A stretch of 64,000 nucleotides of DNA from Clostridia bacterium. Its GTDB lineage: Bacteria; Bacillota; Clostridia; Christensenellales; CAG-314. The position numbers and the translations under genes were made by a program. The notes beneath the pieces were generated by a model that saw only the letters and a program-made list of their open reading frames with translations, searched no databases and was not told the origin of the DNA. This document shows, piece after piece, positions 26,134 through 34,048 of this stretch. Position 1 is the stretch's first letter; each line of letters starts with the position of its first letter. Location of the stretch: assembly GCA_036654455.1 (NCBI GenBank), contig JAVVRZ010000001.1, positions 62,001-126,000 of the forward strand. Reading direction: 5' to 3'.

Positions 26134-26399
26134 TGATGAAATTATTAGTATGCGTAGGTAGCAGTTGTCACTTAAAAGGTTCGTACGACGTTATACAGCA
26201 GATGATGAAGATAATTAAGAAATACGGCGTAGAAGACCAAGTCGATTTACAAGCAAGCTTTTGCTTAGGAAATTGCGCTAATGGCGTAATGCTTAAAGCA
26301 GATGAGATGTTGCTTCACAATGTCAATATTGACAATGCCGAAGATATCTTCTTAAAAGATGTTTATCCAATTCTTAATAAAGAAAAAGGCTCGTTATGA
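26133..26399 (+). CDS. NuoE-like thioredoxin-fold [2Fe-2S] protein, copy 2
   Basis: An 88-residue paralogue of the preceding gene with the same two cysteine pairs: VCVGSSCHLKG and FCLGNCANG. The conserved 'SSCHLKGS' and 'ASFCLGNC' positions align with 'TTCHLRGS' and 'GKFCLGRC' in copy 1. Translation is coupled by a one-base overlap at its start and a four-base overlap (ATGA) at its end with the sensory hydrogenase. Two adjacent copies suggest either two electron paths (one per hydrogenase) or a heterodimer. Confidence 0.85.
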   Translation: MMKLLVCVGSSCHLKGSYDVIQQMMKIIKKYGVEDQVDLQASFCLGNCANGVMLKADEMLLHNVNIDNAEDIFLKDVYPILNKEKGSL

Positions 26400-28105
26400 C
26401 AAACTGCTTAGACTTTAAAGACGCAAGCTGTAAAAATTGTTATAAATGCTTGCGTAATTGTCCTGTTAAGGCAATCACTATTATTAACCATCAGGCAAAA
26501 ATTATCGAAGACCGTTGTATTTTATGTGGCAAATGCACTTGTATTTGCCCGCAAAACGCAAAAATCGTGCATAGCGAAATTAAAGACGTTATGGCTTTGC
26601 TAGCCGGTAAATCAAAGGTAATTGTGACTGTTGCGCCTTCGTATGTGTCTAGCTTTGGCGTCGACAATTTTTCGGTTATGAAGATAGCCTTAGGTAAACT
26701 CGGCTTTTATGACGCCGAAGAAACAGCGGTAGGGGCAAATTTTGTTGTCAATAGGTACAAAGAATTACTTGAAACTGGCAAATATAAAAATTTTATTACC
26801 TCTGCTTGCCCTGCGGTAAACAGATTAATTCAACTGTATTACCCCAAAGCTTTGCCTTATCTTGCCGAAGTCGATTCTCCTATGATTGCTCACGCAAAGA
26901 TATTGCGTAAACAATATGGTAAAAATGTTAAGATAGTTTTTGTTGGACCTTGCATAGCCAAAAAACGTGAAGCGCAAGAGAGCGAATTGATTGATTCCGT
27001 ACTTACGTTTGAGGAACTTCAACAATTATTTGACGAAAAGAATATTGTATTTAGCGAGATAGCGCATTTAAATATTTCTAGTCAGGAACAACCTGCAAAT
27101 ATGGCTAAATTTTTCCCGATTAATAGGGGAATAATTAAGTCGTTGTCTAATTGGCCTAGCGGATACGAATACGTGGCAGTAGACGGCGTCGATAAATGTA
27201 TGGATATTCTTGAAAATATAGATAAATTGTCGGGAATGTTTCTCGAACTTAACGCTTGCGAATATGCTTGCGTAAATGGTCCGTGCAGTTTGACAAAAAA
27301 AGGTCAGGCAATCAAGGCAAATGAAGAAATAAGACGTTATGTCACCAAAGATATTTCTAAGGCATTGCCTCCTGCAAAGATAATGCCCGAAGACATTAGA
27401 ATAGATACAATTTATCCTAGACTTAAAAACAGTAGTAAGCCCATTACCGACCACGAAATTACTGAAATTTTAGCTAAAATTGGTAAAACTAAGCCCGAAG
27501 ACGAATTGAATTGTAGCGCCTGCGGATATTCTACGTGTAGACAAAAGGCTTGGGCGGTAGCTAACGGTTACGCCGAGCTGGATATGTGTTTACCGTTTAT
27601 GAGAGAGCGAGCCGAAACTATGTCTTACGAAATTATTCAAAACAGCCCTAACGGCATTGTTGTATTGGATAGCGACTTAAAAGTGTTAGATATGAATGCT
27701 AAGGCTATTGAATTGTTAGGCGTAAACACCCAAAATGTTAAAGGGCGTGATTTTGTCGAATTTGCAAATCCCACCGACTTCTTACTAGCACAAACTCAAC
27801 ATAGAAATTTATATAGAAAGAGAGTTACTCTCGACAAAACTAAAAAATATGCCGAACTTACCATAGTAACGTTAGCTAATCAAAACGCAATGTTTGCCAC
27901 AATTAAAGATATTACCGACGAAGTCAGTTATGACGAAAAACTTGCAAAAGTGCGCCTAGATACAATAGCTACAACCGACGACGTAATTAAAAATCAAATG
28001 AGAGTTGCTCAGGAAATAGCGTCTTTACTAGGTGAAACTACGGCTGAAACTAAGGTTGCATTGCTTAAACTCAAAAAAGTTCTTACCGAGGGTAAGAATG
28101 AATAA
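26396..28105 (+). CDS. Sensory-type [FeFe]-hydrogenase with PAS domain (HydS-like)
   Basis: A 569-residue protein. Residues 1-60 are a double [4Fe-4S] ferredoxin (CKNCYKC, CILCGKCTCIC). The H-cluster domain follows (about 70-330). L1 is TSACP (135-139), so the usual proton-relay cysteine is Ala137 while ligand Cys138 remains; L2 is GPCIAKKRE (Cys186); L3 is ELNACEYACVNGPC (Cys288, Cys292). Then comes an Fe-S motif CSACGYSTC (about 372-380) and a PAS domain (about 410-530). From memory, these are the traits of group C hydrogenases such as HydS, believed to sense H2 or redox state and not to catalyse quickly. ATG overlaps the previous stop by four bases. A sensory role is inferred. Confidence 0.85.
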   Translation: MTNCLDFKDASCKNCYKCLRNCPVKAITIINHQAKIIEDRCILCGKCTCICPQNAKIVHSEIKDVMALLAGKSKVIVTVAPSYVSSFGVDNFSVMKIALGKLGFYDAEETAVGANFVVNRYKELLETGKYKNFITSACPAVNRLIQLYYPKALPYLAEVDSPMIAHAKILRKQYGKNVKIVFVGPCIAKKREAQESELIDSVLTFEELQQLFDEKNIVFSEIAHLNISSQEQPANMAKFFPINRGIIKSLSNWPSGYEYVAVDGVDKCMDILENIDKLSGMFLELNACEYACVNGPCSLTKKGQAIKANEEIRRYVTKDISKALPPAKIMPEDIRIDTIYPRLKNSSKPITDHEITEILAKIGKTKPEDELNCSACGYSTCRQKAWAVANGYAELDMCLPFMRERAETMSYEIIQNSPNGIVVLDSDLKVLDMNAKAIELLGVNTQNVKGRDFVEFANPTDFLLAQTQHRNLYRKRVTLDKTKKYAELTIVTLANQNAMFATIKDITDEVSYDEKLAKVRLDTIATTDDVIKNQMRVAQEIASLLGETTAETKVALLKLKKVLTEGKNE

Positions 28106-29267
28106 TATGGAACTTTTTTTAGAAAACGGCTTTGTGTCGGTAAATAAAAATGGCGAAGAACTTTGTGGAGATAGCGTTGAAAGTCGTATTTGCGGTGATT
28201 ATACTACTCTTGTGCTTGCCGATGGGCTAGGTAGCGGAGTTAAAGCCAATATTTTATCAATTCTTACCTCAAAAATTCTTTGCACAATGGTATCTAATAA
28301 TATACCAATAGAGGAATGTATAGAAACAGCCATACAAACTTTGCCTGTTTGCAAGGTTAGAGGCATAGCTTACTCTACTTTTTCGGTTATTTATGTCAAC
28401 AAACAAGGACAAGGGTTTTTGTATGAGTTTGACAATCCGCAAGCAATATATTACCACGAAGGAAGATGTATTGACTTTGACCGTGAAGAACTTATTATTT
28501 CCGGCAAAAAAGTATATCGCACAAAATTGAGTCTAGTAGAAGACGACGTTGTTCTTGTTATGTCGGACGGCACAATTCACGCAGGTATAGGTATGATACT
28601 TAATTTTGGTTGGCAACGCAAAGAAATTATCGAGTATTTAGACCGTACAATTAAGAAAGGTATGTCGGCTAGATGTATAGCTTGTTTGCTAACAAGCGCC
28701 TGCAATGACTTATATCTAGATAAGCCCGGCGACGATACAACGGTAGCTGCCGTTCGCATAAGGAAAAAACTCGTAGTCGATATTATGGTCGGCCCGCCGG
28801 TAGATAAAACCAAAGACGACTTCTACATTGATAGGTTTTTAAGCGGGAATGGTAAAAAAGTCGTTTGCGGAGGCACAAGTTCAATTATTGTAGCTAGACA
28901 CTTAGGCAAAGAAGTGCGTACAAAATTTGATTTTCCCGATAAAGATATTCCGCCGATAGCCACTATTGAGGGCATTGACCTTGCAACCGAAGGCGTGCTT
29001 ACAATAAGGAAATTGCTCTCGCTTGCCGAAAAATATCTTTCTCCCAACGACCTTACGCCTAAATTTTTTACAAAACAAGACGGAGCTTCGTTGCTTGCCG
29101 ATATTTTATTTGAAAAAGCGACTCACATTAATTTTTATGTTGGGCAAAGTATAAATTCTGCCCACCAAGATTTGCCAATAGATATTACAATGAAGTTAAA
29201 ATTAGTAGAAGCAATCGCAAAGAGCTTGCAAAAAGCAGGCAAACAAGTCACCGTACTTTACGATTAA
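28098..29267 (+). CDS. SpoIIE-type PP2C phosphatase linked to hydrogenase
   Basis: A 389-residue serine/threonine phosphatase. The SpoIIE/PP2C domain (1-235) keeps the metal-binding aspartates in DSVESR, VLADGLGSG, VMSDGTIHAG and DDTTVAAV. The last 150 residues (VDIMVGPP... onward) form an extra domain; the central GGTSSIIVARHLG stretch looks like a nucleotide or ligand fold I do not recognise. It overlaps the sensory hydrogenase by eight bases, which means coupling. The related Hfs cluster of Thermoanaerobacterium has, as I recall, a SpoIIE-like phosphatase among its hydrogenase genes. ATG 28098 was preferred (GAGGG before it); ATG 28107 is an alternative. Its target protein is unknown; no anti-sigma antagonist is seen. 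Confidence 0.8.
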   Translation: MNNMELFLENGFVSVNKNGEELCGDSVESRICGDYTTLVLADGLGSGVKANILSILTSKILCTMVSNNIPIEECIETAIQTLPVCKVRGIAYSTFSVIYVNKQGQGFLYEFDNPQAIYYHEGRCIDFDREELIISGKKVYRTKLSLVEDDVVLVMSDGTIHAGIGMILNFGWQRKEIIEYLDRTIKKGMSARCIACLLTSACNDLYLDKPGDDTTVAAVRIRKKLVVDIMVGPPVDKTKDDFYIDRFLSGNGKKVVCGGTSSIIVARHLGKEVRTKFDFPDKDIPPIATIEGIDLATEGVLTIRKLLSLAEKYLSPNDLTPKFFTKQDGASLLADILFEKATHINFYVGQSINSAHQDLPIDITMKLKLVEAIAKSLQKAGKQVTVLYD

Positions 29268-29306
29268 ACTTTACAACAATCATAAAATATATTACAGAGG
29301 TAAAAA

Positions 29307-30737
29307 ATGAGAATTTTTGATACAAACGTTCAATTACTTAAATATAACACTTTAAAAGAAGTCATTAGACACATTGATAGAGAAGATATGGCGGATATTT
29401 ATATTGATATTCCTAAAACAATAGCTCCCGGTCCTAAGGCTATGAATAGGTGTTGTATTTACAAAGAAAGGGCAGTTTTGCAAGAAAGAATTAAACTTGC
29501 CTTAGGTGGCGACACAAGCAACCCCAATGTAATTGAAGTAATAGATATCGCTTGCGACGAGTGTCCAATAGACGGTATTATGGTCACCGATGCGTGTAGA
29601 GGCTGTATTCAACACCCTTGCAAAGAGAACTGTCCTAAAAATGCAATTACCATTATTAATAAGCACGCTGTAATCGACAAAGATAAATGTATTGAGTGTG
29701 GCAAATGCGTAAAGGTATGTCCGTATAGCGCAATAATTCAACAGCGTAGACCGTGTATTGCAAGCTGTAAAGTTAACGCAATCTCTATGAGCGAAGATAA
29801 AAAAGCTCGAATTGACAACGACAAGTGTATCTCTTGCGGAGCGTGCGTTTATCAGTGTCCTTTCGGCGCAATGAGCGACAAGTCATTAATTACTCAAACG
29901 ATAGAAATACTTAAACAATCTGCAAATAATCAAAATTACAAAGTTTACGCAGTAATTGCGCCAAGTATTGTAAGCCAATTTAAATACGCTCGCATCGAAC
30001 AAGTCGTAACCGGCATTAAGATGTTAGGATTCCACCAAGTTGTAGAGGCTGCCTTAGGCGCAGACATTGACCTGCACTTAGAAACCGAAGAACTTGTTGA
30101 AAAAGGATTGTTACTTACTTCTTGTTGTCCGTCGTTTGTAATGTATGTTGAGAAATTTTTCCCCGAACTTGCTAAATACATTTCAAACAACGCTTCGCCA
30201 ATGATACAAACTGCAAGGTTAATTAAGGCAACCGACCCAACGGCAAAAATTGTCTTTATAGGTCCGTGCAGTAGCAAAAAAATAGAATACAAATTGCCAA
30301 AGACGGGGGGAGCGATTGATTGTGTAATTTCATTTGAAGAACTGCAAGCATTTTTAGACGCTCGTGATATTGACGTAGCGCATCTAAGCGATACTGTGCT
30401 AAATAACGGTTCTTTCTATGGTAGAATTTTTGCAAAGAGCGGAGGAATTGTCGAAGGCATTACTTATCAGGCTAAAAAATTAGGTATTGACGTTTCTTCG
30501 GTTTCTATGAATGGTATTAGCGAATGTAAGACCGAACTGTTTAAGCTTAAATTAGGCAGAGCGACTGCGAAATTCTTTGAAGGTATGGCTTGCGAAGGCG
30601 GTTGTATTAATGGCGCATTGTGCCTAACTCACGGAGCTAAAAATTCGGTTGATGTTGATAAATACGGCAATGAGGCAAAAGAAAAAGATATTACTAATTC
30701 GGTTGAAATATTTAATTTAAATAAAAATCAAGATTAA
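29307..30737 (+). CDS. [FeFe]-hydrogenase, catalytic type (Hfs/group B-like)
   Basis: A 476-residue enzyme that probably evolves H2. Residues 80-190 hold several [4Fe-4S] motifs (CDEC...CRGC, CKENCP, CIECGKCVKVC, CISCGACVYQC). The H-cluster domain follows: L1 TSCCP (271-275) keeps both cysteines, L2 is IGPCSSKK (Cys321) and L3 is GMACEGGCINGALC (Cys429, Cys433). There is no plant-type [2Fe-2S] N-terminus, and the L3 end differs from the GGGQP form of classic CpI-type enzymes. It is the last gene of the operon, 40 bases after the phosphatase, and is followed by a terminator. The maturases HydE, HydF and HydG are not in the window. Confidence 0.88.
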   Translation: MRIFDTNVQLLKYNTLKEVIRHIDREDMADIYIDIPKTIAPGPKAMNRCCIYKERAVLQERIKLALGGDTSNPNVIEVIDIACDECPIDGIMVTDACRGCIQHPCKENCPKNAITIINKHAVIDKDKCIECGKCVKVCPYSAIIQQRRPCIASCKVNAISMSEDKKARIDNDKCISCGACVYQCPFGAMSDKSLITQTIEILKQSANNQNYKVYAVIAPSIVSQFKYARIEQVVTGIKMLGFHQVVEAALGADIDLHLETEELVEKGLLLTSCCPSFVMYVEKFFPELAKYISNNASPMIQTARLIKATDPTAKIVFIGPCSSKKIEYKLPKTGGAIDCVISFEELQAFLDARDIDVAHLSDTVLNNGSFYGRIFAKSGGIVEGITYQAKKLGIDVSSVSMNGISECKTELFKLKLGRATAKFFEGMACEGGCINGALCLTHGAKNSVDVDKYGNEAKEKDITNSVEIFNLNKNQD

Positions 30738-30790
30738 TAATCATAAACTATCAACCCAGTTAAAGTCATAAATTTAATAGCAAAATATAT

Positions 30791-30825
30791 ATAAAACTGT
30801 CTATTTAGGCAGTTTTATATTTTTT
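30791..30825 (+). terminator. Terminator of the rex-hydrogenase operon
   Basis: ATAAAACTG pairs with CAGTTTTAT, loop T-CTATTTAG-G, followed by ATTTTTTG. Confidence 0.82.
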
Positions 30826-30855
30826 GTATATTAAGAAATATTTTACAAATGGATA

Positions 30856-30883
30856 TTGACTTTAATGAAATTTGTGTTAAAAT
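30856..30883 (+). promoter_or_regulatory. Promoter of the EAL gene
   Basis: TTGACT (30856-30861), 16 bases, TAAAAT (30878-30883), leading to a leader of about 65 bases. Confidence 0.6.
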
Positions 30884-30954
30884 GTTATACGTAGGATACT
30901 TTCTTATTGACGTAAAGTTGTCGACATCTAGGCGCTTACAAAGGACATATACAA

Positions 30955-33900
30955 ATGAAATTAAACAAACTTTTTAGGGTTTTATCGCTTGTATTAATCG
31001 CTATTTTAGTAGCGACCTCTTTTCCTTTACAGTTCTTTTCAGTTTATGCGTTGCCAAGCGGAAAGTTTAAAGAAAGAAAACCGCTTAGAGTAGGGTTTTT
31101 TGAATTTGACGGTTATCATAATGTATCAACAGACGATAAAGGCAATATAAGTCGCAGTGGCTATGGTTACGAATATTTGCAAGAATTAGCCAAGATTACA
31201 GGCTGGAATTATGATTATATAGATACTAACTCCAAAAAAGAACCTTTGTCCTGGAAGGACGCCCAACAAATGTTGATAGATGGCGAAATTGATATTTTAA
31301 CTTCGGCTCAGTATAATGCAGAAAGGGATAAAATATTTGATTATCCCGACCAAGATATGGGGCAGAGCTACATAATTCTTACCGTTAAGAAGGGTGAAAC
31401 GCATTATACTTATAATGGATTTGAAGAATTTAACGGAATGAATATCGGTTTTCTTAACAACAATAGCCGTAACGCTCAATTTGAAAAATTTGCAGAAGAA
31501 AAAGGCTTTACCTACAATGAAAAGTTTTTTGACGAACAAAGCAAGCTTTCACAAGCATTAGAAGATGGAGAAGTCGACGCAATTCTTACTAGCAATTTGC
31601 GTAGGCTTGCCGATTATGAAAAAGTTATAGCTAAGTTTAATCATTCTCCTTTTTACGCAGTAGTTAAACAAGGTAATAACGACTTGCTTGACGACCTTAA
31701 TAGAGGGCTAGAAGAATTAGCGACAAGGTCGCCTTTTCTTAACGCTACGTTATATCAAAAGTATTATGGTAATAATTCGGGCGCAGGGATTGCCTTAACT
31801 TTTGAAGAAGAAGAATATCTTCAACAAAATCCTATTATTAAAGCCGTAGCCATAGGCAAGCAAAAGCCCCTTTCTTATTTTGAAAACGGCGAATACAAAG
31901 GCATACTTGCCGATATTTTAAAGCAAATTGCCAAAGAACTGGATATTGAATTTGCTTTTACCGAAGTTGCGACAGCAGAAGATTGCTATGCAATGCTTAA
32001 TGCCGGCGAAGCTGAATTTATTAGCAATTTTGCCTCAGATTTTTCGTGGGCAGAGCAAAATAACATAAGAATAACTTCTCCTTTGCTTGACTTAAAGTAT
32101 AGCGCAGTAACAAGCAATAAAAATCATAATGAAAAAAGAACAGTTGCAACGCCAAGGGACCAATATTTAACCTTAGTATTTTTAGATAAAATTTATCCTA
32201 TCGAGAATATTTTGCTTTATGACAATGTTCAAGATTGTATAGACGCCGTTAAACAAGGCGATGCGGATATAGTTTACCTAGATACTTTTTCGGCAAACGA
32301 GGTTTCTAAACATGCTAGCAATGGTATGACGGCATTTTTTACCAACTCAATTAACCACGGCGTATCGCTAGGCATTCGTAAAGACAATCCAATGTTGCAA
32401 ATTATATTAGATAAAGAAATTCTTTCTCTAAGCGAAATGTATATCAATCAAATTGTAACGCAACACACAATGTTTAAGATTGATAGATATGATTTTGCTG
32501 AGTTAATTTATCAAAATCCCTTTGAATTTGCAATGTTTCTTATTGTTTTATTTCTTATAGTTGTTGGAATTTTAATTTACATTATAATTATGCGTAAAAA
32601 ATTGCATAAACATATATACAACCTTGCCTATATAGACGAGCTTACTGGCCTATGGAATAGTCATAAATTTGAGGAAGAAATACCCAAATTATTGCAATAT
32701 GCCAAAGACGACTTAAATTACGCTATTGTTTCTATGGATATCAAGCGTTTTGCCTTGATAAACGAAAATTATGGAAGATATATCGGCGATAAAATTATTA
32801 AATATGTTGCAAAAGCAGTAAGCGAGCTTGAAATTAACGGTTCAAAGGTATCAAGAAATAAAGCAGACCACTTTTTTATTCTACTTAAATATAATACCAT
32901 TGACGATATTAGATTTGTGCTTGCTAATTTAAATCAATCTTTGGCAAATTATACCGACTACAATACCGACATTAGACTTAAATTTAACTATGGCGTATAT
33001 ATCTACGATGATTTAGAAATGCCAATATCTTCGGCGATTGACTTTGCCGAATTAGCAAGGCGTGAAGTTAAGAATAGTAAAGAGCCGATAGTTTTCTTTG
33101 ATAAAAATTTTGAAGAGCAACTAAAAAAAGAAAAACGCATAGAACAAGCTATGGAAAATTCGTTAGAAACTAACGAATTTGTGGTTTTCTATCAACCAAA
33201 ATTTAATATGACTACAAATAAAATAATGGGGGCGGAAGCGCTTGTTAGGTGGAATAACAAAATTTACGGATTTATGTCGCCAGCCGATTTTATTCCAACT
33301 TTTGAGAAAAACGGCTTTATTATCGAAGTAGACTTTTTCGTACTTGAAGAAGTTTGCAAAATGCTACGTAAAAGGTTAGACGAAGGCAAAGTATGCGTGC
33401 CTATATCCGTAAATCAATCACGTATACATTTTCAATCAGCAAATTATATCGAGCATATACAATCAGTTGTCGATAAGTATAGTATTCCGTCTAATTTAAT
33501 TGAGCTAGAAATTACCGAAACAGTATTAGTTACAGCCGAAAGTACCTATAATGTTTCAAAAATTTTGAAAGGGCTAGGTTTTAGGTTGTCGGTTGACGAC
33601 TTTGGTTCGGGGTATTCTTCTTTGACTATGCTCAACGCAGTCAAACTAGACGTGTTAAAAATCGATAGAGCTTTTTTAAGCGAATCACAAACTTCTGTGC
33701 GGGCAAGAATAATTATACAAAAAGTAATTGAAATGGCTGATAAACTTGATATGGAAGTTATTTGCGAAGGCGTAGAAACAATACAGCAAGTTGAGTTTTT
33801 AATTAGCGTAGGTTGCAATTATGGACAAGGTTTCTTGTTTGCCCGTCCAATGCCTCTTGAAGAATTTACCGTTCTTTTTGACCATTCCATTAAATCATAA
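30955..33900 (+). CDS. Ligand-sensing c-di-GMP phosphodiesterase: two SBP domains, degenerate GGDEF, EAL
   Basis: A 981-residue membrane protein. After a signal anchor (about 8-32), two periplasmic-binding-protein-like domains follow (about 42-270, 'KPLRVGFFEFDGYH', and about 290-510, 'IIKAVAIGKQKPLSYFENGEYKG'). A single membrane helix (about 523-547) joins them to a GGDEF-fold domain. Its signature is degenerate (NKADHF near 633 instead of GGDEF), so it should be inactive or GTP-sensing. The EAL domain (about 720-975) has E-A-L-V-R-W (about 760), the N-Q-S-R, E-I-T-E, D-D-F-G-S-G-Y-S-S and K-I-D motifs and EGVET, and is thus expected to hydrolyse c-di-GMP. An amino-acid-like ligand is likely. 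Monocistronic, with a promoter and terminator of its own. Confidence 0.88.
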   Translation: MKLNKLFRVLSLVLIAILVATSFPLQFFSVYALPSGKFKERKPLRVGFFEFDGYHNVSTDDKGNISRSGYGYEYLQELAKITGWNYDYIDTNSKKEPLSWKDAQQMLIDGEIDILTSAQYNAERDKIFDYPDQDMGQSYIILTVKKGETHYTYNGFEEFNGMNIGFLNNNSRNAQFEKFAEEKGFTYNEKFFDEQSKLSQALEDGEVDAILTSNLRRLADYEKVIAKFNHSPFYAVVKQGNNDLLDDLNRGLEELATRSPFLNATLYQKYYGNNSGAGIALTFEEEEYLQQNPIIKAVAIGKQKPLSYFENGEYKGILADILKQIAKELDIEFAFTEVATAEDCYAMLNAGEAEFISNFASDFSWAEQNNIRITSPLLDLKYSAVTSNKNHNEKRTVATPRDQYLTLVFLDKIYPIENILLYDNVQDCIDAVKQGDADIVYLDTFSANEVSKHASNGMTAFFTNSINHGVSLGIRKDNPMLQIILDKEILSLSEMYINQIVTQHTMFKIDRYDFAELIYQNPFEFAMFLIVLFLIVVGILIYIIIMRKKLHKHIYNLAYIDELTGLWNSHKFEEEIPKLLQYAKDDLNYAIVSMDIKRFALINENYGRYIGDKIIKYVAKAVSELEINGSKVSRNKADHFFILLKYNTIDDIRFVLANLNQSLANYTDYNTDIRLKFNYGVYIYDDLEMPISSAIDFAELARREVKNSKEPIVFFDKNFEEQLKKEKRIEQAMENSLETNEFVVFYQPKFNMTTNKIMGAEALVRWNNKIYGFMSPADFIPTFEKNGFIIEVDFFVLEEVCKMLRKRLDEGKVCVPISVNQSRIHFQSANYIEHIQSVVDKYSIPSNLIELEITETVLVTAESTYNVSKILKGLGFRLSVDDFGSGYSSLTMLNAVKLDVLKIDRAFLSESQTSVRARIIIQKVIEMADKLDMEVICEGVETIQQVEFLISVGCNYGQGFLFARPMPLEEFTVLFDHSIKS

Positions 33901-33921
33901 TATTAATTTCAATAGACTTTT

Positions 33922-33970
33922 TGGGACTAATTTACCAAACTTGCAATTTGGTTATTAAGTCCCATTTTTT
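33922..33970 (+). terminator. Terminator after the EAL gene
   Basis: TGGGACT pairs with AGTCCCA, with an inner ACCAAA/TTTGGT stem, followed by TTTTTT. Confidence 0.85.
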
Positions 33971-33999
33971 ATAATTATTGTAAATTATTTCATTATGAC

Positions 34000-34028
34000 T
34001 TGTTTTTTACTTAATAATAAGCTAAAAT
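34000..34028 (+). promoter_or_regulatory. Promoter for the Gfo/Idh-polA-coaE operon
   Basis: TTGTTT (34000-34005), 17 bases, TAAAAT (34023-34028), 20 bases before the ATG. Confidence 0.6.
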
Positions 34029-34048
34029 AGAGAGGTAGAGGAATAAAT

